Part shown: positions 25,785-33,174 of the stretch, piece after piece | Layout of the letters: every line of letters starts with the position of its first letter | Position numbering within the stretch: position 1 is the first letter of the stretch | DNA from: an uncultured Ruthenibacterium sp. | Lineage (GTDB): Bacteria; Bacillota; Clostridia; Oscillospirales; Ruminococcaceae | NCBI GenBank assembly: GCA_944386565.1 | Contig: CALXBO010000001.1 | Span: 1 to 64,000 of the forward strand | Reading direction: 5' to 3' | DNA: 64,000 bases | Position numbers and translations under genes: made by a program | The notes under the pieces: model-generated | Told to the model about the DNA's origin: nothing | Database searches by the model: none | The model's input: only the letters and a program-made list of their open reading frames with translations

Positions 25785-26153
25785 ATGGCACGTATCGCCG
25801 GAGTTGACTTGCCGAAAGAGAAGCGAGTCGAAATTGGCCTGACCTATATCTACGGTATCGGTCGCAGCGCCGCTGACGAGATCCTCGCCGCGACGAACAT
25901 CAATCCCGACACCCGAGTGAAAGACCTTACGAAAGACGAAGAAGCTCTGATCCGTGACTACATCGACAAGAACTTCACCGTCGAGGGCGATCTGCGCCGC
26001 AATGTTGCCCTGGATATCAAGCGTCTGGTTGAGATCCAGTGCTATCGCGGCACGCGTCACCGCAAGGGTCTGCCCGTTCGCGGCCAGCGTTCCAAGACGA
26101 ACGCCCGTACGCGCAAAGGTCCGAAGCGCACAGTCGCCAACAAGAAGAAGTAA
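25785..26153 (+). CDS. rpsM: 30S ribosomal protein S13
   Basis: 122 residues; 30S head, contacts the 50S and P-site t[32 protein letters not shown] and [20 protein letters not shown] are typical. ACAGGAGG sets the start at 25785; an ATG four codons earlier falls in the site spacing. Confidence 0.98.
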   Translation: MARIAGVDLPKEKRVEIGLTYIYGIGRSAADEILAATNINPDTRVKDLTKDEEALIRDYIDKNFTVEGDLRRNVALDIKRLVEIQCYRGTRHRKGLPVRGQRSKTNARTRKGPKRTVANKKK

Positions 26154-26174
26154 TCCACTAAGGAGGAACATTCA

Positions 26175-26582
26175 ATGGCAAAAGCCGCTGCTAAAAAAGG
26201 CGCCCCCGTGCGCGCAAAACGCCGCGAGCGCAAGAACATTGAACGTGGCTGCGCGCATATCCAGTCTACGTTCAATAACACCATCGTCACCATCACCGAC
26301 GTGCAGGGCAATGCAGTGTCTTGGGCGAGCGCCGGCGGACTCGGTTTCCGCGGTTCCCGCAAATCCACGCCGTATGCTGCGCAGACTGCTGCCGAGACGG
26401 CTGCCCGCGCTGCGATGGAGCATGGCATGAAGACGGTCGAAGTCTACGTCAAGGGGCCCGGTTCCGGCCGCGAGTCCGCGATTCGCGCTCTGCAGGCTAC
26501 CGGTCTGGAGGTAAACATGATCAAGGACGTTACCCCCATTCCCCATAACGGCTGCCGCCCGCCGAAGCGCCGCCGCATTTGA
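26175..26582 (+). CDS. rpsK: 30S ribosomal protein S11
   Basis: 135 residues; platform protein near the Shine-Dalgarno helix. [31 protein letters not shown] and [13 protein letters not shown] are conserved. AAGGAGG site. Confidence 0.98.
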   Translation: MAKAAAKKGAPVRAKRRERKNIERGCAHIQSTFNNTIVTITDVQGNAVSWASAGGLGFRGSRKSTPYAAQTAAETAARAAMEHGMKTVEVYVKGPGSGRESAIRALQATGLEVNMIKDVTPIPHNGCRPPKRRRI

Positions 26583-26604
26583 TTGAAAGGAGAACGTAGA
26601 ACTT

Positions 26605-27207
26605 ATGGCTAAGAATATGCAGCCGATCGCCAAACGCTGCCACGCTCTGGGCATTTCTCCTGCCGCTATGGGCTATGCGAAGAAGACCACGACCCGCAAT
26701 CCCGGCAGCCAGATGCGTAAGAAGAAGAGCGAGTATGCGATGCAGCTCGCCGAGAAGCAGAAGGTCAAATTCGTGTACGGCATCATGGAGCGTCAGTTCC
26801 ACGCCTACTACGAGAAGGCTTCCCGCATGAGCGGCAAGACGGGTGAGAACCTGCTCATCCTGGTCGAGCGCCGTCTGGACAACGTTGTGTATCGTCTGGG
26901 CTTCGCCGCTACCCGCCGCGAGGCGCGTCAGCTCGTCAACCACGCTCACTTCACCGTGAACGGCCAGAAGGTCAACATCCCGTCTTACCTCGTGAAGCCG
27001 GGCGACGTGATCGAGGTCCGTCAGCGCAGCCGCTCTTCCGTCAAGTTCAGCAAGCTGACCGGCGAGGATGCCCCCATGGTCACCCTGCCGCAGTGGCTGG
27101 AGCGTGAGAAGAACTCCCTGAAGGGTACTGTCACCAAAATGCCTGTCCGTGAGGATATCGATCTGCCTGTTGAGGAGCACCTCATCGTCGAGTTGTACTC
27201 CAAATAA
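26605..27207 (+). CDS. rpsD: 30S ribosomal protein S4
   Basis: 200 residues; 16S assembly initiator with a C-terminal S4 RNA-binding domain ([37 protein letters not shown]). The N-terminus lacks the CxxC zinc knuckle of C+ S4, so this is the zinc-free form, in contrast to S14, L36 and L24 here. GAAAGGAGA site. It is cotranscribed with rpoA. Confidence 0.97.
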   Translation: MAKNMQPIAKRCHALGISPAAMGYAKKTTTRNPGSQMRKKKSEYAMQLAEKQKVKFVYGIMERQFHAYYEKASRMSGKTGENLLILVERRLDNVVYRLGFAATRREARQLVNHAHFTVNGQKVNIPSYLVKPGDVIEVRQRSRSSVKFSKLTGEDAPMVTLPQWLEREKNSLKGTVTKMPVREDIDLPVEEHLIVELYSK

Positions 27208-27279
27208 TCCCTTGACCCCGAAGATCGTATTACCGTGCGGGCTGCTTACAGCCTGCTGATTTAAGGAGGGTTTATTACA

Positions 27280-28233
27280 ATGATGGAGATCGAAAGACCC
27301 AAGATCGACACCGAAAGCCTGTCTGCCGACGGCCGTTACGGCAAATTTGTCGTCGAGCCTCTTGAGCGCGGCTTCGGTACGACGCTGGGCAACAGCCTGC
27401 GTCGTGTCCTGCTCTCCAGCCTTCCCGGCGTCGCCGTGACGAGCATTAAGATCGACGGCGTGGTGCACGAGTTCTCGACGGTTGAGGGCGTCAAAGAAGA
27501 CGTGACCGAGATCGTTCTGAACGTCAAGGGCATCACCGCGAAGCTCTACACGGACACGCCCAAGACCGTCCGCATTGAAGCGACGGGCGAGTGCGAGGTC
27601 ACCGCGGGCAGCATCCAGCAGGATGCCGAAATCGAAATCCTCAATCCCGACTGGCACATCGCCACGCTGGCCGAGGGCGCGAAGCTCGTCATGGAGCTCA
27701 CGTTCGACAAGGGCCGCGGCTATGTTCCGGCGGAGCGCAACAAGCAGAATGCAGAGCAGGCGTCCGTGGGCGCGCTGCCTGTTGACAGCATCTATACTCC
27801 GGTGCTGAAGGTCAACTACACGGTGGAGAACACTCGTGTCGGCCAGATCACCGACTATGATAAACTCACGCTCGAGGTGTGGACGGACGGCACCATCAAC
27901 GCGAAGGAAGCCGTCAGCCTCGCCGCGCGCATCATGAACGAGCACCTGAACCTCTTTGTGACGCTGTCGCAGGAGGCCATGGATGCGGAGATCATGGTGG
28001 AGAAGGATGACAAGGGCAAAGAGAAGGCCCTCGAGATGACGATCGAAGAGCTCGACCTCTCCGTTCGCTCCTTCAACTGCCTGAAGCGCGCCGGCATCAA
28101 CACGGTCGAAGACCTTGTCAATAAGTCGGAAGACGAAATGATGAAGGTCCGCAATCTCGGCCGCAAGAGCCTTGAGGAAGTCATTGCGAAGCTGAATTCT
28201 CTCGGCTTCAACCTTACGAAAGACGACGAGTAA
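27280..28233 (+). CDS. rpoA: DNA-directed RNA polymerase subunit alpha
   Basis: 317 residues. The N-terminal dimerisation domain has [20 protein letters not shown] and the C-terminal domain, about 245-312, [22 protein letters not shown] and GRKSLEEV, which contact UP elements and activators. TTAAGGAGGG precedes two near ATGs (27280 and 27283). Between rpsD and rplQ as usual. Confidence 0.98.
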   Translation: MMEIERPKIDTESLSADGRYGKFVVEPLERGFGTTLGNSLRRVLLSSLPGVAVTSIKIDGVVHEFSTVEGVKEDVTEIVLNVKGITAKLYTDTPKTVRIEATGECEVTAGSIQQDAEIEILNPDWHIATLAEGAKLVMELTFDKGRGYVPAERNKQNAEQASVGALPVDSIYTPVLKVNYTVENTRVGQITDYDKLTLEVWTDGTINAKEAVSLAARIMNEHLNLFVTLSQEAMDAEIMVEKDDKGKEKALEMTIEELDLSVRSFNCLKRAGINTVEDLVNKSEDEMMKVRNLGRKSLEEVIAKLNSLGFNLTKDDE

Positions 28234-28256
28234 ATACTGCAAAGGAGTGAATTGGG

Positions 28257-28598
28257 ATGCCCGGTACCAGAAAACTTGGCAGAACCAGCGACCACCGCAG
28301 AGCGATGCTCCGCGCCATGGTGACGTATCTTTGCGAAAACGGCAAGATCGAAACCACCGTGACCCGCGCCAAAGAGGTTCGCTCTATGGCTGAGAAAATG
28401 ATTACGCTTGGCAAGTGCGACGATCTGCACTCGAAGCGTCAGGTCTATTCCTTCATCACGAAGGAGACTGTTGCGAAGAAAGTCATCGACGAGCTCGGCC
28501 CGAAGTATGCCGACCGCACCGGCGGCTACACCCGCATCATCAAGACGGGCGTTCGCCGCGGCGACGCCGCCGAGATGGCGATCATCGAGCTGGTCTGA
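28257..28598 (+). CDS. rplQ: 50S ribosomal protein L17
   Basis: 113 residues; [19 protein letters not shown] and [16 protein letters not shown] are diagnostic. Last gene of the operon; a strong terminator follows at 28638. The ecfA-ecfT-truA-rplM-rpsI genes that often follow in Bacillota are not here. Confidence 0.98.
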   Translation: MPGTRKLGRTSDHRRAMLRAMVTYLCENGKIETTVTRAKEVRSMAEKMITLGKCDDLHSKRQVYSFITKETVAKKVIDELGPKYADRTGGYTRIIKTGVRRGDAAEMAIIELV

Positions 28599-28637
28599 TT
28601 TTCGGATTCATCTGATCCGAACAAGCAGCAAAACGAC

Positions 28638-28674
28638 AAACGCTGCGAACCATACGGTTCGCAGCGTTTTTTTA
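28638..28674 (+). terminator. Terminator of the S10-spc-alpha operon
   Basis: A perfect 14-bp stem (28638-28651 with 28656-28669) around ATAC, then a run of seven T. Confidence 0.95.
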
Positions 28675-28733
28675 TCCCGGAATCGTCCGCAGTATGGGGA
28701 TGAAAAAGAGATTTTGACGGATGATGCCGTTTC

Positions 28734-28762
28734 TTGCACTGCAGGTGAAAACTTGTTATACT
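28734..28762 (+). promoter_or_regulatory. Promoter of xpt
   Basis: TTGCAC, 17-bp spacer, TATACT with a TG extension. The predicted leader is only about 26 nt, too short for a purine riboswitch. Confidence 0.75.
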
Positions 28763-28794
28763 GAAAGCGATCTGAAAGACAGGAGGAAAGAGGA

Positions 28795-29382
28795 GTGCAG
28801 CTTCTTGAAGAGAGAATCCGGCGGGACGGAGTTGTAAAAGAGGGAAATGTCCTCAAGGTGGACAGTTTCCTCAATCATCAGATGGACGTGGAGCTGTTCG
28901 ACGCTATGGCAGAGGAATGGGCGCGCCTGTTCCGTGATTGCGGTGTCAACAAGATCCTGACGATCGAGGCGTCCGGAATCGGTCTGGCCTGTGCGGTCGG
29001 ACGCTGTATGCACGTTCCGGTGGTATTTGCGAAGAAGTCGCAGAGCATCAACATCGACGGAAGCGTTTACAGCACAAAGATCCGCTCGTTCACGCACGGT
29101 CGTGTCTACGATGTGATCGTCTCCAGAAAATATCTGAGCGAGGGAGACTGCCTGCTGATCATTGACGATTTCCTCGCCAACGGCTGTGCGCTTGAGGGCC
29201 TGCTGGACCTGGCAGACAGCGCCGGAGCGCGTGTGGCGGGCGTAGGAATCGCCGTGGAGAAGGGCTTCCAGGACGGGGGAGAGCGCATTCGCTCGCGCGG
29301 CGTCCGCGTGGAGTCGCTGGCCATTGTTGAGTCGATGGATGCCCGGACGGGAGAAATTGTGTTCCGCTCTCAGAGTGTATGA
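28795..29382 (+). CDS. xpt: Xanthine phosphoribosyltransferase
   Basis: 195 residues; converts xanthine and PRPP to [15 protein letters not shown] and the PRPP loop [17 protein letters not shown] (about 125) match Xpt of Bacillus, as do the [18 protein letters not shown] contacts. The start is GTG at 28795 with AGGAGGAAAG upstream. It is monocistronic, between two terminators, and lacks the purine riboswitch common in Bacillota. Confidence 0.95.
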   Translation: MQLLEERIRRDGVVKEGNVLKVDSFLNHQMDVELFDAMAEEWARLFRDCGVNKILTIEASGIGLACAVGRCMHVPVVFAKKSQSINIDGSVYSTKIRSFTHGRVYDVIVSRKYLSEGDCLLIIDDFLANGCALEGLLDLADSAGARVAGVGIAVEKGFQDGGERIRSRGVRVESLAIVESMDARTGEIVFRSQSV

Positions 29383-29385
29383 AAA

Positions 29386-29427
29386 ATGCGGGTCTGCATT
29401 CCGGCCGGAATGCGGACCCGCGTTTTC
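29386..29427. terminator. Terminator between xpt and the GNAT gene
   Basis: A 15-bp stem with one G-U pair (GCGGGTCTGCATTCC with GGAATGCGGACCCGC) followed by TTTTCTG; convergent genes share it. Confidence 0.85.
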
Positions 29428-29444
29428 TGTTTCGATGTGCTGGA

Positions 29445-29711
29445 TCAAAGAAGAAGATCGCTCTCTTCCGGATGCTTCGTAAACCATGCAGCGGCGTAGC
29501 TGCAGGTCGGGCGCGCCTTGCGTCCGGTGCGGCGCAGCTCATCGGCACAGCGGCGCATCAGCTGGCCCGCGACACCCTGCCCGCGCAGAGAATCATCCAC
29601 AAATGTGTGGCAGATATCCACGCCGCCCTCGCAGGCGGGAAAGTCAATCTCGGCGAGAACCTTGCCGTCCACTACGGCTTCGATCCGGTTTTCCAGTACA
29701 GTAAATTCCAT
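29445..29711 (-). CDS. Small GNAT family N-acetyltransferase (YjdJ-like)
   Basis: 88 residues, the short single-motif GNAT group. VDDSLRGQGVAGQLM is the acetyl-CoA pyrophosphate loop (RGQGVA), followed by ARPTCSYAAAWFTKHPE. AAAGGAGG precedes the start at 29711. The acceptor substrate is unknown. It lies 47 nt downstream of a 65-residue gene on the same strand but has its own extended -10. Confidence 0.9.
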   Translation of the reverse strand: MEFTVLENRIEAVVDGKVLAEIDFPACEGGVDICHTFVDDSLRGQGVAGQLMRRCADELRRTGRKARPTCSYAAAWFTKHPEESDLLL

Positions 29712-29732
29712 GATTCAGCCTCCTTTGGGCCC

Positions 29733-29741
29733 AGTATACCA
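29733..29741 (-). promoter_or_regulatory. Extended -10 promoter of the GNAT gene
   Basis: On the minus strand TGG-TATACT stands about 25 bp before the start codon; no clear -35 hexamer is visible. Confidence 0.5.
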
Positions 29742-29758
29742 CAAAAGAAGGCATCATG

Positions 29759-29956
29759 TCATCCCTGCGGATACAGTTCCTTGCTCCTCATTTTGCTCCG
29801 CACCGTGGCTTCCGACTCCCGGATCTCCGTTCCGACGAGCGTCTGCTCCTGCTCGCTGTAATACAGCGCAGGGCGGACCTCACCGATGCACATCGCGTCA
29901 AAGTAGCGCCGCGCTTCGGCGCACAGATGCTCTTGATTCTTCGGATACTTGTTCAT
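29759..29956 (-). CDS. Hypothetical 65-residue protein
   Basis: 65 residues, charged, no membrane segment (ARRYFDAMCIGEVRPALYY, TEIRESEATVRSKM). GGAGG 7 nt before the ATG at 29956 and the position ahead of the GNAT gene support it. The frame extends further upstream to 30169 but without a site. No family recognised. Confidence 0.6.
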   Translation of the reverse strand: MNKYPKNQEHLCAEARRYFDAMCIGEVRPALYYSEQEQTLVGTEIRESEATVRSKMRSKELYPQG

Positions 29957-30013
29957 TGCAATCGCCTCCTGATGACAGGATTCCCCGGAATCCGCCGCAT
30001 ATCCGGGACGCGA

Positions 30014-30041
30014 TTGACAAAGACAGGAAATGTGGTACAAT
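30014..30041 (+). promoter_or_regulatory. Promoter of the PH-domain protein gene
   Basis: Perfect TTGACA, 16-bp spacer, TACAAT with TGG extension. Confidence 0.8.
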
Positions 30042-30086
30042 AAGTAAAATTCACGCTGCGTTTGCGCCCATAAGGAGGAAAGCGCC

Positions 30087-30512
30087 ATGAAAAACGGAGA
30101 AATTGCTGTTGAAGTCGCACTGGAGCCGACTCTCTGGAAAGATAAAAAGAGAATTCTGGGCCTTGCCATTTCGTTTACCCGTTATGAACTGACGGAGTCC
30201 CGCCTGCGGGTCAAAACCGGCCTTCTGAACACGAGGGAAGAGGAGCTGCGCCTGTATCGCGTGCGCGATATCTCCGCGCAGGAGTCGCTTCTCGACCGCC
30301 TGTTCGGCGTGGGTTCCATTCTGCTGCACACGACGGACGCCACATCCCCGACGCTTCTCATCCAGCATGTCAAGCGCGCGGATCAGGTCAAAGAGCTTCT
30401 GTCCGCACAGGTGGAAAAGGCCCGCGTCAAGAACCGCGTCCGCGCGATGGAAGTCGGCGATTCCGGCGGCGACGACGCAGCGGACGATGAGTTCGATGCG
30501 CACGATGAATAA
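30087..30512 (+). CDS. Bacterial PH domain protein
   Basis: 141 residues; residues about 10-115 match the bacterial PH (YdbT/bPH2) fold: ISFTRYELTESRLRVKTGLLNTREEELRLYRVRDI core (positions 29-63), then LFGVGSILLHTTDATSPTLLI. No transmembrane segment precedes it, unlike many relatives. The C-terminus is acidic (GDDAADDEFDAHDE). AGGAGGAAAG site. Monocistronic. Role unknown. Confidence 0.8.
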   Translation: MKNGEIAVEVALEPTLWKDKKRILGLAISFTRYELTESRLRVKTGLLNTREEELRLYRVRDISAQESLLDRLFGVGSILLHTTDATSPTLLIQHVKRADQVKELLSAQVEKARVKNRVRAMEVGDSGGDDAADDEFDAHDE

Positions 30513-30517
30513 AAAAG

Positions 30518-30562
30518 CACACCCGTCTGCTTCGGCACGCTGCCGGCAGACGGGTGTGTTGT
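30518..30562. terminator. Terminator between PH-domain gene and trmO
   Basis: A 13-bp stem CACACCCGTCTGC with its complement, preceded by A-run and followed by TTGTTTC; serves both convergent genes. Confidence 0.85.
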
Positions 30563-30563
30563 T

Positions 30564-31247
30564 TCATTCGGCGAGAAGATCCGTCACGGTGAGCACGTGG
30601 CCGCACACGCGGAATTTGACCTCAAACCCTGCGAACCGCATTCCGTACACGCGTTCGGGATCGCTCTGATAAGCGGGGCGGGGGTCGTGCGCGAGAACAT
30701 CACGCAGAGCTTGCCGCTTTTCGTCCGGAATGCGCTGCAGCAGCGCTTCGGGAATCTCTACGGAGAGCACATCGTCCTTGTGCGCCTCGCCGAAGCTGCC
30801 GCGTGCGTCCGGAAAGCTGTCGGCGTAGGGGAGATAGGGCTTGATGTCGTAGATCGGTGTGCCGTTCACGAGGTCAGCGCCGCGCACCCAGAGAACCGGC
30901 CCGAGCGAGCGGTCCTGCCCGATGCGCTCGAGCTTTACGCACGACAGGCCGATCGAGTTCGGGCGGAACGGCGAGCGCGTCGCAAAGACGCCCACGCGCT
31001 CATTTCCGCCGAGCCGGGGAGGGCGCACCGTGGGGCTCCAGCCCTCGCGCATTGCCTTCGAAAACTGCCAGATCAGCCAGATGCGGTCAAACTGCTCGAG
31101 CCCGCGGAACGCTTCTGCGACCCGGTATTCCGGCTCGAACACAATGCGTCCGCACAGAGATTCCACAAGGCTGCTCTGGCGCGGAACGCCGAATTTGTCT
31201 TCAAAATCCGTCTCGATGTGTGCAATGACACGGACCGGATATTCCAT
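30564..31247 (-). CDS. trmO: tRNA m6t6A37 methyltransferase TrmO (TsaA family)
   Basis: 227 residues; uses SAM to methylate t6A37 of tRNA-Thr. FEQ-type GLEQFDRIWLIWQFS and the signature ATRSPFRPNSIGLS (near residue 93) define the beta-barrel family, and LVNGTPIYDIKPYLPYAD follows. GGAGG 6 nt upstream supports the ATG at 31247; a TTG at 31253 is less likely. The rex terminator runs directly into its binding site, so it may depend on read-through. Confidence 0.92.
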   Translation of the reverse strand: MEYPVRVIAHIETDFEDKFGVPRQSSLVESLCGRIVFEPEYRVAEAFRGLEQFDRIWLIWQFSKAMREGWSPTVRPPRLGGNERVGVFATRSPFRPNSIGLSCVKLERIGQDRSLGPVLWVRGADLVNGTPIYDIKPYLPYADSFPDARGSFGEAHKDDVLSVEIPEALLQRIPDEKRQALRDVLAHDPRPAYQSDPERVYGMRFAGFEVKFRVCGHVLTVTDLLAE

Positions 31248-31258
31248 ACGCAACCTCC

Positions 31259-31297
31259 AAAAATCCCGCCGCTTCGAAAGAAACGGCGGGATCTGTT
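31259..31297 (-). terminator. Terminator of the acn-icd-rex unit
   Basis: On the minus strand ATCCCGCCG pairs with CGGCGGGAT around 12 nt and is followed by TTTTT, which leads straight into the trmO GGAGG. Confidence 0.85.
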
Positions 31298-31304
31298 TTT
31301 CTGC

Positions 31305-31946
31305 TTACTGGCAATTCCGCACGCGGTATCCCAGACTCATCAGACTGTCTCCGAGATGGACGTTTTCCACCGTAACGCCTTCGAAGGCGACAGACAGGTC
31401 GTAATGGCTGAAATTCCAGAAATTGCGGATACCGAGCCCGACCAGAACCGGAGCGAGTTCCTGTGCACTCGACTTCGGAATACACAGGACCGCAACCTGC
31501 GGTTTGTGCTCCTGACAGAAATCGCTCAGAGAAGCGATGTCCTGAATCTGGAGCCCGCCCAGAGGCTGGCCGACTTCCTTCGGACTTTTATCGAACGCAG
31601 CGATCAGCCGATAGCCGCGGGCTTCACCGGTCAGATAACCGGAGATCGCGCGGCCGAGCCGGCCCGTGCCGATCAGAATGGTGTCCAGATCTCCCTCGCT
31701 GAACAGCAGCTTCGAGATCTCGCTCAGCAGCACATCGACCTGATATCCGATGCCCTGCTGGCCGAATCCGCCGAAGCAGTTGAAATCCTGTCTGACCTGA
31801 GACGCCGTCGTTCCCATCATGCGGGCCAGTTCGCTGGAAGAGACCTTCACGACGCCGTTCTGGTGCATTTCGGAGAGGTAACGGTAGTATTTGGGCAGAC
31901 GTTTGATGACCGGCAAAGAAACTTTGTTTTGATGCAGTTCAGACAT
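31305..31946 (-). CDS. rex: Redox-sensing transcriptional repressor Rex
   Basis: 213 residues. The N-terminal winged helix has LPVIKRLPKYYRYLSEM and SSSELARMMGTTASQVRQDF; the Rossmann domain has LIGTGRLGRAI near residue 90, which binds NADH or NAD+ to control DNA binding. It is last in the acn-icd-rex unit, 47 nt after icd. Rex usually controls fermentation genes; here it lies with citrate metabolism. No consensus Rex operator was found upstream of acn. Confidence 0.96.
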   Translation of the reverse strand: MSELHQNKVSLPVIKRLPKYYRYLSEMHQNGVVKVSSSELARMMGTTASQVRQDFNCFGGFGQQGIGYQVDVLLSEISKLLFSEGDLDTILIGTGRLGRAISGYLTGEARGYRLIAAFDKSPKEVGQPLGGLQIQDIASLSDFCQEHKPQVAVLCIPKSSAQELAPVLVGLGIRNFWNFSHYDLSVAFEGVTVENVHLGDSLMSLGYRVRNCQ

Positions 31947-31993
31947 CCTGCATACCTTCCTTTTTCGTCAATGGTCCGCAGACGCGGTCTTTC

Positions 31994-33151
31994 TTACAGA
32001 GCGGAAATAGTGCGCATCACGTAGTCGCCGAACTCCGAGCAGGTGCAGCCCGTGTCGCGTCCGGTGATGACGAGCGCCTTTTCCTCAAACATGCACTTGT
32101 CCAGAGCAGCCGCCAGCTTGTCGGATTCCGCCTGATAGCCGATGTGGGACAGGAGCATCGCCGCGGCGCGCAGCATGCTGCACGGATCGGCGTACTGGCC
32201 GCGCCCTTCCTTGATCATGCGGGGCGCGGAGCCGTGGATGGCCTCGAACATCGCATAGCGCTTGCCGATATTGCCGGACCCGGCCGTGCCGACGCCGCCC
32301 TGGAATTCCGCGGCTTCGTCGGTGATGATGTCGCCGTACAGGTTCGGCAGAACAAAGACCTGGAAGTCCTTGCGGCGCTTCTCGTCGACGAGCTTGGCCG
32401 TCATGATGTCGATGTACCAGTCGTCGGTCGTGATGTCGGGATATTTCTCGCCCACGGCCTGGCACAGTTTCAGGAACTTGCCGTCCGTCGTCTTGACGAT
32501 ATTCGCCTTGGTGACGATGGACACGCGGTTTTTATGATTCTTGTGCGCGAAGTCGTACGCGAGTTCCGCGATGCGCTGCGTGCCGTCCGTCGTCGTGACC
32601 GTGAAGTCGACCGAGATGCCGTCCTCCGTCTCAAAACCGCAGGAGCCCAGCGTGTAAGCACCCTCGGTGTTCTCACGGAAGAACGTCCAGTCAATGCCCT
32701 GCTCGGGAACTTTCACCGGGCGCACGTTGGCGAACAGGTCAAGCTCCTTGCGCATCGCCACGTTGGCGCTCTCGATGTTGGGCCATTCGTCGCCCGCACG
32801 CGGCGTCGTCGTCGGGCCCTTCAGGATGACGTGGCACGCTTTCAGCTCCGCCAGCACATCGTCCGGAATGGCTTTCATCTGCGCGGCGCGGTTCTCGATG
32901 GTCAGGCCGTCGATCTCCTTGAACTCGATGCGGCCTTTTTCCACATCCTCAGCCAGCAGGAAACGCAGCACGCGCTCCGCCTCGTGCGTGATGATGGGGC
33001 CGATGCCGTCGCCGCCGCAGATGCCGATGACGATCTTGTCGAGCTTGTCGTAGTCGATGAAATCGCCCTGCGCGCGCATGGCGGCGACGCGGGCTTTCTG
33101 GCTCTCCAGAAGAGCGCCGAATTTTTCTTTCGCCTGCTCAATGTTTACCAT
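31994..33151 (-). CDS. icd: Isocitrate dehydrogenase (isocitrate/isopropylmalate family)
   Basis: 385 residues; converts isocitrate to 2-oxoglutarate and CO2. VIGICGGDGIGPII, the FRENTEGAYTLG phosphate/substrate segment, the metal-binding DIITDEAAEFQGG and FEAIHGSAPRM are characteristic. Cofactor preference (NAD or NADP) is not certain. It follows acn by 23 nt. With aconitase it gives 2-oxoglutarate for glutamate synthesis; no citrate synthase gene lies in this window. Confidence 0.92.
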   Translation of the reverse strand: MVNIEQAKEKFGALLESQKARVAAMRAQGDFIDYDKLDKIVIGICGGDGIGPIITHEAERVLRFLLAEDVEKGRIEFKEIDGLTIENRAAQMKAIPDDVLAELKACHVILKGPTTTPRAGDEWPNIESANVAMRKELDLFANVRPVKVPEQGIDWTFFRENTEGAYTLGSCGFETEDGISVDFTVTTTDGTQRIAELAYDFAHKNHKNRVSIVTKANIVKTTDGKFLKLCQAVGEKYPDITTDDWYIDIMTAKLVDEKRRKDFQVFVLPNLYGDIITDEAAEFQGGVGTAGSGNIGKRYAMFEAIHGSAPRMIKEGRGQYADPCSMLRAAAMLLSHIGYQAESDKLAAALDKCMFEEKALVITGRDTGCTCSEFGDYVMRTISAL

Positions 33152-33174
33152 GGTACGTTCTCTCCCTTGCTAGT

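Noticed and set aside
26530-28242. 570-codon minus-strand frame opposite rpsD and rpoA
   Set aside because: A shadow caused by biased codons of highly expressed genes.
28763-28794. Purine riboswitch before xpt
   Set aside because: Only about 30 nt lie between promoter and start codon, and no aptamer-like sequence is present.
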